Source of the DNA: UBA7887 sp964408735
GTDB lineage: Bacteria > Pseudomonadota > Alphaproteobacteria > UBA7887
Assembly: GCA_964408735.1 (NCBI GenBank)
Contig: CAYPAX010000066.1
Coordinates: 1-26,743, forward strand
Direction of reading: 5' to 3'
DNA length: 26,743 bases
Position 1 is the first letter of the stretch; each line of letters opens with the position of its first letter. Positions 1 through 9,076 of the stretch are shown here, in pieces. The position numbers and the translations under genes are program-made. The notes beneath the pieces are model-generated. The model was not told the DNA's origin. It searched no databases and worked only from the letters and a program-made list of their open reading frames with translations.

Positions 1-93
1 ACCAACCATATTCTACCGAGCCGTGAATAATCCGGGCTAAATGCCCCCACAAACGATACGGAAAAACATATACGACGACAAGTCGAATATGGG

Positions 94-942
94 ATGGCTG
101 CTGTGCGCTCCGTGCATGCAATCGTCGGCTGCGCCGTGCTGTTGGCGCTGTCGGCCTGTGAGGATGAGGCTCCCGAGCTTGGTCGATACGACTATGCCGG
201 GAATGCCGTGGTGGCATGTGATTCCGGCGAAAAACCAGGTAAGGCCGGCATAACAGATGGTTACGAAACGGCGAGCGGTGTCGTATTCAATCTGAGGACG
301 CCCGCCAACTACCGTCCGGAGGTCGCTCACTCGTTGCTGGTGGTCTATGCGCCCGGCGGCCACGACGCCGCTGAGAATGAGCAGCTGCTACAACTGACGC
401 TGGATGCAACACGTGCCGGGTTCCTCATCGCCTATGCCGCCGACCGCCGATTGGACCTTGCCGCGATCGAGGACCTGGCGGCGATTCCGGCGGTTGTGGC
501 GCGGCGTTGGTGCGTCGATCTCGACCGTGTTGCGCTGAGCGGGCATTCGAGCGGCGGCCTGGTGGCCAGCGCCGTCGCCTTCTCCGAGCACAGCCGCGGC
601 ATGGCGGCGGCCATCGCGCCCAGTGCGGCCGGGATCACGGCCGCCCAGCTCGGCGAGCGCACCTGCCCGGCGCCGCTGTCGGTGATGATCATGCACGGGC
701 GCCGCGACACTCTGTTCCCGCTCGCCGACGGCCACGGCGCCGCGGCGGCGCGCTGGTGGGCGGGCTGCAATCGGTGCGGCGTCGAGCCGCTGCCGAGCCA
801 ATACGATGCCTGCATCGCCTATGGCGGCTGCGCCGATGATGTCGAAACGCTCTATTGCGAAACCGACACCGCGCACACCACCTGGCCCGATCTCAATGGT
901 CCGCTGATGGATTTTCTCGCGGCCGAGACACAGGCTCGCTGA
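94..942 (+). CDS. secreted esterase lipoprotein, PHB-depolymerase/LpqC-like alpha/beta hydrolase
   Basis: A 282-residue alpha/beta hydrolase, probably an exported serine esterase. The N-terminus has a hydrophobic signal and a lipobox LSAC with Cys22 as the lipidation site, so the mature protein should be membrane-anchored. The nucleophile elbow GHSSGG lies at residues 150-155 (Ser152). Asp205 in MHGRRDTLFP and His261 in AHTTWP complete a plausible triad; the HTTWP ending resembles the HTWPG of secreted polyhydroxybutyrate depolymerase and feruloyl esterase relatives. Six Cys residues after the lipobox could form disulfides. No strong ribosome site precedes the ATG at 94, and a GTG at 112 is an alternative start that keeps the lipobox. 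It stands alone upstream of the liv operon. The substrate cannot be read from sequence; a polyester or acyl ester is an inference. Confidence 0.8.
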   Translation: MAAVRSVHAIVGCAVLLALSACEDEAPELGRYDYAGNAVVACDSGEKPGKAGITDGYETASGVVFNLRTPANYRPEVAHSLLVVYAPGGHDAAENEQLLQLTLDATRAGFLIAYAADRRLDLAAIEDLAAIPAVVARRWCVDLDRVALSGHSSGGLVASAVAFSEHSRGMAAAIAPSAAGITAAQLGERTCPAPLSVMIMHGRRDTLFPLADGHGAAAARWWAGCNRCGVEPLPSQYDACIAYGGCADDVETLYCETDTAHTTWPDLNGPLMDFLAAETQAR

Positions 943-1006
943 CCGCCTCGGGTTTGGCTTCGGCAGCAGCCATGCTACAAAGCGGGCTGCGAGATCGGGG
1001 AGGGGG

Positions 1007-1894
1007 ATGGAAGGCTTCGTACAATTCGCCCAGCAGGTGGTTAGCGGAACCGCCATAGGCTGCGTCTATGCGCTTGTAGCGCTCGGCTTCGTGCTGATCT
1101 ACAAGGCGACGGAGGTGGTCAACTTCGCCCAGGGCGAGTTGATGATGGTCGGTGCCTTCCTGGCCTACACCTTCATCGTGATATTGGGCCTCGGCTTCTG
1201 GTTCGGGGCGTTGCTGGCGCTGCTGGTGACTGCGCTGCTCGGCGGTGCGCTCGACCGGGTGGTGATGCGGCCCATGGTCGGCCAGCCGGTCTTCGCCATC
1301 ATCATGGTCACCATCGGCATCGGCTTCATGTTCCGCAGCCTGGTCAGCATGACCCCGGGCTGGGGTGTCGACACCTACACCATCGAAACGCCGTTCTACG
1401 GCAAGGTGGTGAACCTCGGCGATTTGGTGTTGAGCCAGGATCATCTGGCCATCATCGTGCTGACCATGGCTCTGGTGGCGGTCCTGTTCGCCTTCTTCCG
1501 CTACACGCGCCTCGGCGTCGCCATGCAGGCGACATCGCAGAACCAGCTTGCCGCCTATTACATGGGAATCCCGGTCAAGAACGTCTTTTCCATGATCTGG
1601 GCCCTGAGCGCCGCGGTTGCCGCCTTTGCCGGCATTCTCCTGGCGCCGATCGCTTTCGTTCACGTCAATATGGGCTTTCTCGGCATCAAGGCCTTTCCCG
1701 CCGCCGTGCTCGGCGGTTTCGGCTCGATCCCGGGCGCCATTGTCGGCGGCCTCATCATCGGCATCGTCGAGGCGCTGGCCGGCTTCTATCTGCCGGAAGG
1801 CTTCAAGGATGTGGCCGCCTACATCGTGCTGCTGGCGGTGCTGATCGTTCGCCCGCAAGGGCTGTTCGGCGAGATCGCGCGGAAGAAGGTGTGA
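1007..1894 (+). CDS. livH: LIV-type ABC transporter permease, LivH family
   Basis: Inner-membrane permease of a branched-chain-amino-acid-type ABC importer, 295 residues. It is hydrophobic throughout, with about eight membrane segments, and carries the LivH signature ALGFVLIYKATEVVNFAQGE near residues 26-45. The C-terminal half has the Gly-rich FPAAVLGGFGSIPGAIVGG segment usual for this family. The ATG at 1007 follows a strong purine-rich ribosome site (ggggaggggg). It is the first gene of a plus-strand operon; livM begins one base after its stop. LIV-family transporters also carry amides, urea, aromatic acids and dicarboxylates, so the substrate is not settled by this gene. Confidence 0.93.
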   Translation: MEGFVQFAQQVVSGTAIGCVYALVALGFVLIYKATEVVNFAQGELMMVGAFLAYTFIVILGLGFWFGALLALLVTALLGGALDRVVMRPMVGQPVFAIIMVTIGIGFMFRSLVSMTPGWGVDTYTIETPFYGKVVNLGDLVLSQDHLAIIVLTMALVAVLFAFFRYTRLGVAMQATSQNQLAAYYMGIPVKNVFSMIWALSAAVAAFAGILLAPIAFVHVNMGFLGIKAFPAAVLGGFGSIPGAIVGGLIIGIVEALAGFYLPEGFKDVAAYIVLLAVLIVRPQGLFGEIARKKV

Positions 1895-1895
1895 G

Positions 1896-2972
1896 ATGAG
1901 GTTCGTTTTCAAGACGAGCTACAACCAGGACATCCGCATGTTCCCGCACGGCGGCGCGGTGTTTTGGTATGGCGTTCTGATCGTCGCCTTGCTCGTGGCG
2001 CCCCTGGTGCTCGACCGCTATCTGATCACCCAGGCGAGTTTCGTCGCCATCTACAGCATCGCCGGCGTCGGGCTGATGCTGCTGGCCGGCTATACCGGCC
2101 AGGTCTCGCTCGGCCATGCCGCCTTTCTCGCCGCCGGCTCCTATACCGAGACCATCCTGATGGATGCGGGCGTGCCGTTCCTGATCTCCTTGCCGTGCTC
2201 AGGGCTGCTTGCCGGGGCGCTTGGCATCGTCATCGGCCTGCCGGCGCTGCGCCTTGCCGGGATCTATCTCGCCATCGCCACGCTCGCCTTCGCCTTCATC
2301 GTCGAGGAGATCCTGGCGCGATGGGAATCACTCACCGGCGGCACCAGCGGGCTGATGGTGCCGGAGCTGACCATCGCCGGGGTCTCGTTCTATGACGAGA
2401 CCAATTTCTATTATCTTTGCGTCGGCGTGGCGGTGCTGGTGATGCTGGCGGCGGTCAACCTGCTGCGCTCGCCCACAGGGCGCGCCTGGATCGCCATCCG
2501 CGACAGCGAGATCGCGGCCCAGAGCATGGGCGTGAACCTGGCCTGGTACAAGACCATGGCGTTCGCCATAAGCGCCGGCTTCACCGGGCTGGCCGGTGCG
2601 CTCTACGCCCATCAGCTCAGCTATATCAGTCCCGAGAGCTACAACATCCTGTTGTCCGTCGAGCTCTTGCTGTTGGTTGTCGTCGGCGGTCTCGGCTCCC
2701 TGCACGGCGCCGTGTTCGGCGCCATCTTCGTGATCGTGCTGCCGGAGCTGATCGCCATGCTGCAGGGGATCCTGCCGGAGGCGATCGCCCAGCAGACGGG
2801 CCTCAAGGCGGGCGTCTTCGGCCTCGTCATCGTGCTCTTCATGCTTTACGAGCCGCTTGGCATCTACGGCCGCTGGCGCAAGATCAAGCACTACTTCGCG
2901 ATGTTCCCGATGTACCGCAAGGCGACCTTCAAGCGGCAGAAATCCTACGTCAAATCGGATCGCTTGCGATGA
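1896..2972 (+). CDS. livM: LIV-type ABC transporter permease, LivM family
   Basis: Second inner-membrane permease of the importer, 358 residues. The conserved LAGYTGQVSLGHAAFLAAG segment is at about residues 63-81. The cytoplasmic EAA-type coupling loop (AIRDSEIAAQSMGVNLAWYK) is at about 200-219, followed by the FTGLAGALYAH helix. The C-terminus is a basic cytoplasmic tail of about 30 residues (RWRKIKHYFAMF and on), somewhat longer than in minimal LivM proteins. The start ATG at 1896 is one base beyond the livH stop, and the 3' end overlaps the livG start by ATGA (2969-2972), indicating translational coupling. It should pair with LivH to form the transmembrane channel. Confidence 0.93.
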   Translation: MRFVFKTSYNQDIRMFPHGGAVFWYGVLIVALLVAPLVLDRYLITQASFVAIYSIAGVGLMLLAGYTGQVSLGHAAFLAAGSYTETILMDAGVPFLISLPCSGLLAGALGIVIGLPALRLAGIYLAIATLAFAFIVEEILARWESLTGGTSGLMVPELTIAGVSFYDETNFYYLCVGVAVLVMLAAVNLLRSPTGRAWIAIRDSEIAAQSMGVNLAWYKTMAFAISAGFTGLAGALYAHQLSYISPESYNILLSVELLLLVVVGGLGSLHGAVFGAIFVIVLPELIAMLQGILPEAIAQQTGLKAGVFGLVIVLFMLYEPLGIYGRWRKIKHYFAMFPMYRKATFKRQKSYVKSDRLR

Positions 2973-3733
2973 GCCTGTTCACGGTAGAGGGATTGAGCAT
3001 GGCCTTCGGCGGCATCAAGGCCGTCGACGATCTGAGCTTCGCCGTGGAGGAAGGCGAGGTGTTCACCATCATCGGCCCGAACGGTGCCGGAAAGACCACC
3101 TGTTTCAATCTGATCAGCCGCATCTACGATGCCACGGCTGGGCGCATCAGCTTCGACGGACGGGACATCACGGCCGTCGCGCCGCATCGCATAACCGGGC
3201 TCGGCATCGCGCGCACGTTCCAGAACATCGAGCTGTTCGACAATGCCAGCGTGCTCGCCAACCTGCTGCTTGGCCGCCACGCCCATGCCCACGACCACAG
3301 CAATCTGTTGGCCGACATGCTGTTCCTGCCGATGGTGCGCCGGGCAGAGCGCGAGCATCGGCGCAAGGTAGAGGACGTGATCGACTTCCTCGACCTGCAG
3401 CATTATCGCGACAGCCATGTCGGCGGCCTGCCTTACGGCGTGCGCAAGGTGGTGGAGCTGGGGCGGGCGCTGGCCAGCGAGCCGAAGCTGCTGCTGCTGG
3501 ACGAGCCCTCCTCCGGCCTCAACACGGAAGAGACCGGCGACATGGCGTTCTGGATTTCCGATATCCGCCGCGAGCTCGGCATCACCGTGCTCATGATCGA
3601 GCACGACATGAACCTGGTGGGCCGCGTCTCCGACCGCGTGCTGGCACTGAATTACGGCCGCATGATCGCGTCCGGCACCACAGAAGAGGTCCGCAGCCAC
3701 CCCGAGGTGGTCAAGGCCTATCTCGGCGAATGA
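2969..3733 (+). CDS. livG: LIV-type ABC transporter ATPase, LivG family
   Basis: ATP-binding subunit of 254 residues. Walker A GPNGAGKTT is at residues 36-44, the Q-loop at TFQN near 83-86 and Walker B LLLLDEP at 174-180. The signature region reads LPYGVRK instead of LSGGQ, which is usual for LivG, and the H-loop is IEHDMN near 210-215. The ATG start at 2969 overlaps the livM stop; the reading frame is open further upstream but that part is antisense-like shadow, and the MSLFTVEGLSMAFGG start matches family length. With LivF it should form the nucleotide-binding dimer on the cytoplasmic face. Confidence 0.93.
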   Translation: MSLFTVEGLSMAFGGIKAVDDLSFAVEEGEVFTIIGPNGAGKTTCFNLISRIYDATAGRISFDGRDITAVAPHRITGLGIARTFQNIELFDNASVLANLLLGRHAHAHDHSNLLADMLFLPMVRRAEREHRRKVEDVIDFLDLQHYRDSHVGGLPYGVRKVVELGRALASEPKLLLLDEPSSGLNTEETGDMAFWISDIRRELGITVLMIEHDMNLVGRVSDRVLALNYGRMIASGTTEEVRSHPEVVKAYLGE

Positions 3734-3746
3734 GGCGGGGGATGTG

Positions 3747-4492
<746 letters not shown>

Positions 4493-4520
<28 letters not shown>

Positions 4521-6316
4521 AGCACACTGTCGCCACCCTGTTCCGCGACAAGGTGCGAGAGGGCGGCGACGCGGTCGCCCTGCGCGAGAAGCATCTCGGC
4601 ATCTGGCGCAGCATCAGCTGGCGCGAGTTCGGCGACAAGGCGCGCGCGCTCGGCCTCGGCCTGGTCTCTCTTGGCCTGGAGCCCGGTGACAAGGTCTGCG
4701 TGCTGAGCGAGAACAATCCGGAATGGCTCTACGCCGATTTCGGCGCGATCTGCGCCGGCGGCGTGGTCTCGGGCATCTATCCCACAGACGCGCCCAACCA
4801 GGTCGCCTATATCGTCGAGAACTGCCAGGCGAAATTTCTCTTCGTCGAGGACGAGGAGCAGCTCGACAAGGCGCTCGAGGCGCGCGAGCAGATGCCAGGC
4901 CTGGTCAAGGTCGTGGTCTTCGACATGGAGGGGCTGCACGACCTCGACGACACGCTGGTGATGAGTCTCGACGAGCTGTTCGCCCTCGGCGAGGCGCAGC
5001 ACCAGAAGGATGGCGGGCTCTGGGACCGGCGCATCGACAATGCCAAGCCGGAAGACCTCGCCATCCTGGTCTACACCTCCGGCACCACCGGTCCGCCCAA
5101 GGGCGCGATGATCAGCCACCACAACATCATCTATCAGGCCGAGAATTCGGCGCCGCTTTTGACCATGGCCGAGGGCGACGAGCGTCTGTCGTTCCTGCCG
5201 CTCTGCCATATCGCCGAGCGCGGCATGGCCTATCTGGCGCTCTATTGCGGCGCCACGACGAATTTCGCCGAAAGCATCGACACGGTCACCGAAGACCTGC
5301 GCGAGGTGCAGCCGACCAGCATGGTCGCGGTGCCGCGCATCTGGGAGAAGTTCTATTCCGCGGTAACCATTGCCGTCGGCGATGCGACCTGGCTGCAGAA
5401 ATTCGCCTATGCAAAGGCCATCGAGATCGGCCTCGCCGCGGTCGAGCGCCAGCTCGAGGGCCAGCCCCTGCCATTGGCCTTGCGCATCAAGCGTCAGCTC
5501 GCCTATTGGCTGGTGCTCAAGAACATCCGTCGCCTGATCGGCATCGACCGCTGCAAGTGGGTGGCGACCGGTGCCGCGCCCATCGCGCCCGACCTCATCA
5601 AATGGTATCTCGCCCTCGGCCTGCCCATGCTCGAGGCCTATGGCCAGACCGAAACCGCCGGCGTCGTCACCCTGTCGCCGGCCGACGGCATCAAGCTCGG
5701 CACCGTCGGGCGCACCGTGCCCCATGCCGAGCTGCGCATCTCCGAGGAAGGCGAGATCCTCGTCGGCGGCGATGTGGTGTTCATGGGCTACTACCGCAAT
5801 CCCGAGAAGACCGCCGAGACCATCCGCGACGGCTGGCTGCACACCGGTGATGTCGGCAGCCTCGACAACCAGGGCTATGTGCGCATCACCGACCGCATGA
5901 AGGACATCATCATCACCGCCGGCGGCAAGAACATCACGCCGTCGGAGATCGAGAACCAGCTCAAGTTCAGCCCCTATATCTCGGACGCGGTGGTCATCGG
6001 CGACGGCCGCAAGTTCCTCTCCTGCCTGATCATGATCGACCATGACACGGTGGTGAAATACGCCCAGGACAACGCCGTCCCCTTCACCAATTTCGCCAGC
6101 CTGACGCGCGCGTCCGAGGTGGTGGACCTGATCAATGGCGAGGTCGAGGCGGTGAATGTGAAATTCGCCCGGGTCGAGACCATCAAGACCTTCCGCCTGA
6201 TCGACCAGCAGCTCGATCCCGAGGACGAGGAGCTGACGCCCACCATGAAGCTCAAGCGCAGCTTCGTCAGCAGCAAATACAAGACCCTTATCGACGAGAT
6301 GTACCAGGCCGCCTGA
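4493..6316 (+). CDS. AMP-dependent acyl-CoA ligase (FadD-like, ANL superfamily)
   Basis: A 607-residue adenylate-forming ligase of the long-chain acyl-CoA synthetase type. It should activate a carboxylate with ATP and then transfer it to CoA. Motifs in order are the P-loop YTSGTTGPPKG (194-204), A5 YGQTE (383-387), the hinge-region TGD (451-453), DRMKDIIITAGGKNITPSEIE (about 467-487), and a C-terminal Lys-containing tail (TPTMKLKR). The 600-residue length and the FLPLCHIAERG block (near 234-244) match bacterial FadD15/LACS-like enzymes. It is embedded between livF and the substrate-binding protein gene, an arrangement I know from other Proteobacteria. That context suggests the imported compound is a carboxylic acid that is CoA-activated, but chain length and identity are unknown. 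Confidence 0.9.
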
Positions 6317-6343
6317 GAGCGGCCGCGAACGGGAGGACTAGCC

Positions 6344-7510
6344 GTGAAAACACATACCAAGCTAATCGCCGCTCTTGCCGTGGCGCTCGCGCTGCCGCTG
6401 GCGGCCAATGCCGACCAGGGCGTGAGCGAGGACGAGGTCGTCATCGGCACCCATCAGGACCTCAGCGGCCCGATCACCTTCTGGGGCGTGCCGGTGCGCA
6501 ACGGCATGGTCATGGCGGTCGAGGAGATTAACGCCGCCGGCGGCATCCATGGCCGCCAGCTCAAGCTGGTGGTGGAGGATTCGGGCTACGACCCCAAGAA
6601 GGCGGTGCTGGCGACCCAGAAGCTGCTCAACCGCGACGAGATCTTCGTCATGGCCGGCGCCATGGGCACGCCGACCGTGCTCGCCTCCATGCCGCTGGTG
6701 CTGCGGCGCGGCCTCGCCCACGTCTTCCCCCTGACCGCGGCGGGGCAGATGTACGAGCCTTTCGACAAGCTCAAATTCGCCCTCTTCGCGCCCTATTATC
6801 ACGCCATGCGCGCGGGCACGAAGTGGATGGTCGAGACCCAGGGCAAGTCCCGCATCTGCGCCCTCTATCAGGACGACGAGTTCGGCCTCAACGGCCATCG
6901 CGGCGTCGTCGATCAGCTTGAGGCCATGGGCATGGAGCTGGTCGAGACGACGACCTACAAGCGCGGCGCCACCGACTTCTCGAGCCAGGTCGCGCGCATG
7001 CGCGCTGCCGATTGCGATCTTGTCACCCTGCAGTCGATCATCCGCGAGACCGTCGGCACCATGGCCGAAGCCCGCAAGATCGGCTGGGAGGTCGACTTCA
7101 TCGTCAATCAGGCCGGCTACGCGCCTGAGGTGGTGATGCTCGGCAAGGAGATCGTCGAAGGCCTCTACGCCATGGGCATGACGCCGATCCCCTATCACGA
7201 CACGGCAAGCGCCGACGTGCAGGCCTGGATGGACCGCTACAAGGCGCGCTTCGATTTGGACGCCAACATCCAGGCGGTGGCCGGCTATCAGGTGATCCAG
7301 CTCACCGCGCTCGGCCTGCAGAACGCCGGTGCCGATCTCGACACCGACAGCTTCGTCGCCGGGCTCGAGCAGATCCAGGGCTATACGGACATGTTCGGCA
7401 CCGCGCCCGCGACCTTCGGGCCCGAGCGCCGGCTCGCCGCCGAGACCGTGTTCGTCAACCAGGTCCAGGGCGGGCGCTGGGCGCGCCTGACCGAGCCGGT
7501 GGGCTTCTGA
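6344..7510 (+). CDS. LIV-type periplasmic substrate-binding protein
   Basis: Exported solute-binding component of the same importer, 388 residues. It begins with a Sec signal peptide (basic KTHTK, a hydrophobic core, and a likely cut after ALPLAANA near residue 23). The mature part opens with the Leu-binding-protein fold signature, VIGTHQDLSGPITFWG followed by EINAAGGIHGR and LVVEDSGYDPKKAV. The start is GTG at 6344, 9 bases after a GGGAGGA ribosome site; no better ATG is present. The binding-pocket residues that would reveal the ligand cannot be assigned by eye. It follows the acyl-CoA ligase by 27 bases and completes the transporter operon. Confidence 0.92.
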   Translation: MKTHTKLIAALAVALALPLAANADQGVSEDEVVIGTHQDLSGPITFWGVPVRNGMVMAVEEINAAGGIHGRQLKLVVEDSGYDPKKAVLATQKLLNRDEIFVMAGAMGTPTVLASMPLVLRRGLAHVFPLTAAGQMYEPFDKLKFALFAPYYHAMRAGTKWMVETQGKSRICALYQDDEFGLNGHRGVVDQLEAMGMELVETTTYKRGATDFSSQVARMRAADCDLVTLQSIIRETVGTMAEARKIGWEVDFIVNQAGYAPEVVMLGKEIVEGLYAMGMTPIPYHDTASADVQAWMDRYKARFDLDANIQAVAGYQVIQLTALGLQNAGADLDTDSFVAGLEQIQGYTDMFGTAPATFGPERRLAAETVFVNQVQGGRWARLTEPVGF

Positions 7511-7520
7511 GGCCGGGGCC

Positions 7521-8501
7521 ATGTCGGCCGCTGCCGACCTGCATGGCGATGCCCTCGTCATAGACGGCCTGGTGGTCTCCAACTGGGGACCAGAGGTCTT
7601 TCGCGCCATGCAGGCGGGCGGCCTGACCGCCGCCAACTGCACCTGTTCGATCTGGGAGAACACGGCCGATACCCACGCCAATATCGCGCGCTGGCGGGAT
7701 TGGTTCGAGGTTCACGGCGACCTCATCGTGGCCGTCCGCGGCGTTGACGACATCCGCGCCGCCAAGGCCGCCGGCAAGACCGGCATCATCCTCGGCTTCC
7801 AGAACACCTCGGCCTTCGAGGATCGCCTGGAGCGCGTCGCCGAGTTCAAGGCCGCCGGGGTCGGCATCGCCCAGATCACCTACAACACCCAGAACCTGGC
7901 CGGCAGCGGCTGCTACGAATCCAGCGACGGCGGGCTGTCGGACTGGGGCCGTGAGCTGGTGGCCGAGATGAACCGCGTCGGCATGCTCTGCGACCTCAGC
8001 CACGTCGGCTCCGTCACTTCGCGCGATGTCATCGAGGCCTCAGAGCGCCCCGTCGCCTACACCCACTGCCTGCCCGCCGGCCTGCAGGCCCATGCGCGCA
8101 ACAAGAGCGACGACGAGCTGCGCTTCATCGCCTCACGCGGCGGCTTCATCGGCGTCACCATGTTCCCGCCCTTCCTGGCGCAGGGCACCGACGCCACCCT
8201 CGCCGACGTCGTCGAGGCCATCGACTACGTCATCGCGCTGGTCGGCGAGGAGCGCATCGGCATCGGCACCGACATGACCCAAGGCTACGGCGACGACTTC
8301 TTCGACTGGATCACCCGCGACAAAGGCACCGCGCGCAAGCTCACCGATTTCGGCGAAGTCACCTTCGCCGAAGGCTTCGCCTCGCTGGCCGACTACCCCG
8401 CCCTGACCGCCGCCATGTGCGAGGCGGGCTGGCCGGAAGCCAAGACGCGGAAGGTGCTGGGGGAGAACTGGCTGCGGTTTTTGGAAGAGGTGTGGGGATA
8501 G
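7521..8501 (+). CDS. peptidase M19 (membrane dipeptidase)-like protein with altered metal site
   Basis: A 326-residue TIM-barrel protein of the renal-dipeptidase family (M19), last gene of the liv operon and 10 bases after the binding protein. Recognisable blocks are VIDGLVVSNW (13-22), GGLTAANCTCSIWEN (33-47), GIILGFQN (88-95), CDLSHVG (157-163), YTHC (180-183) and GIGTDMTQGYG (247-257). His161, His182 and Asp251 are kept. The usual HxD pair near the N-terminus is replaced by Leu17 and Val19, and the bridging Glu by Gln94. Canonical dizinc dipeptidase chemistry is therefore doubtful. I recall other proteobacterial M19 relatives with the same DGL..(S/A)NW start, so this may be a distinct subfamily. 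It could process the imported ligand. Confidence 0.8.
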   Translation: MSAAADLHGDALVIDGLVVSNWGPEVFRAMQAGGLTAANCTCSIWENTADTHANIARWRDWFEVHGDLIVAVRGVDDIRAAKAAGKTGIILGFQNTSAFEDRLERVAEFKAAGVGIAQITYNTQNLAGSGCYESSDGGLSDWGRELVAEMNRVGMLCDLSHVGSVTSRDVIEASERPVAYTHCLPAGLQAHARNKSDDELRFIASRGGFIGVTMFPPFLAQGTDATLADVVEAIDYVIALVGEERIGIGTDMTQGYGDDFFDWITRDKGTARKLTDFGEVTFAEGFASLADYPALTAAMCEAGWPEAKTRKVLGENWLRFLEEVWG

Positions 8502-8524
8502 TTAGAGACAGTTATCCGGGCTTC

Positions 8525-8758
8525 ATGCCAAAAATATTTGCAATAGTACTTGTTGCCACTATATCTATAATCACGATAGATGCCTCCGCGAGCGCCGATC
8601 GCTCACTCCTCCAAACCGCTAATACCATGCTGTTTGGTGCGGCAGCCCCCGCGCAAGCGTGTTGCAAGGTATGTCGCAAAGGCAAGGCCTGTGGCGACGG
8701 CTGCATCGCGCGCAGCAAAGTCTGCACCAAGGAACCCGGCTGCGCCTGCGACGGTTGA
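8525..8758 (+). CDS. small secreted Cys-rich protein
   Basis: A 77-residue protein with a signal peptide (start MPKIFAIVLVATISIITID, likely cut after the ASASA region near residue 24) and a C-terminal Cys-rich module. The module runs CCKVCRKGKACGDGC then IARSKVC then GCACDG and holds eight Cys. It resembles a small conserved bacterial module of pattern CCKxCxKGKACGDxCI...C...GCAC that I recall from other Proteobacteria, where no function is known to me. The Cys spacing could fit disulfides or a metal site. The N-terminal codons are AT-richer than the neighbours and no clear ribosome site precedes the ATG. It lies 23 bases after the M19-like gene and converges on the CaiB gene. Confidence 0.6.
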   Translation: MPKIFAIVLVATISIITIDASASADRSLLQTANTMLFGAAAPAQACCKVCRKGKACGDGCIARSKVCTKEPGCACDG

Positions 8759-8790
8759 GGCGTAAGTTTCGTGACGTTGGGGTCATGACG

Positions 8791-8890
8791 TTGGGGTCAG
8801 GTCTTTCATTTTAGCGTGTAATTAGTGAGCTATAAAAATACTAAAATGAAAACCTGACTCCCGACGCTAAAATGAAAGACCTGACCCCAA
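8791..8890. repeat. perfect 27-bp inverted repeat with internal third copy
   Basis: Arms 8791-8817 and 8864-8890 are exact reverse complements over 27 bases, separated by 46 bases. Inside the loop, 8841-8862 is an imperfect extra copy of the right arm, offset by 26 bases. The arm text (ttggggtcaggtctttcatt) resembles sequence I associate with flanks of REP-associated Y1 transposase genes, but no transposase is present here. It could also fold as a bidirectional terminator between the convergent genes. Confidence 0.85.
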
Positions 8891-8925
8891 ATTCGGACTC
8901 CAAATTCGTTATCTGGCGTCGCATT

Positions 8926-9030
8926 ACTCCGCTTCGCGGATACCAAGTCTCTCTCCGCTCACTCCCGCATCCTGTTGATGCGGGATCGAAAGAGCGGGGG
9001 ACTTGGGAAGCGCGAAGCGCTTGGAAAGCC
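8926..9030 (+). repeat. palindromic dispersed repeat, copy A
   Basis: An imperfect palindrome of about 105 bases: an outer arm ccgcttcgcgg..ccaagtctc and its partner gacttgggaagcgcgaagcg, with an inner stem cccgcatc / gatgcggga. A diverged copy in the opposite orientation lies at 15514-15624. Two copies in one window suggest a genome-wide palindromic unit or MITE-like family. Confidence 0.8.
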
Positions 9031-9076
9031 GGGAATTGACCCGTCATTCCGTGGCGGGCCTGTCGATAGTCAATCC

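Larger units (their letters stand above)
8759..9076. other. intergenic stretch between convergent genes, repeat-rich
   Basis: No convincing gene. It holds a 13-base direct repeat (8773-8785 and 8787-8799), a perfect long inverted repeat (8791-8890) and a palindromic dispersed repeat (8926-9030). The short open frames across it follow the repeats and have no ribosome sites. Confidence 0.7.

Noticed and set aside
893..1912. Long minus-strand open frame opposite livH
   Set aside because: His/Asp/Gln-rich, low-complexity translation typical of the reverse complement of a high-G+C membrane-protein gene; no ribosome site and no family motif.
6362..7681. 439-codon minus-strand open frame opposite the substrate-binding protein
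   Set aside because: Shadow of a gene with a clear signal peptide and LIV-binding fold; spans two real genes.
8773..8890. Possible CRISPR-like repeats
   Set aside because: Only two or three short copies with irregular spacing and an inverted arrangement; no spacers of constant length and no cas genes.
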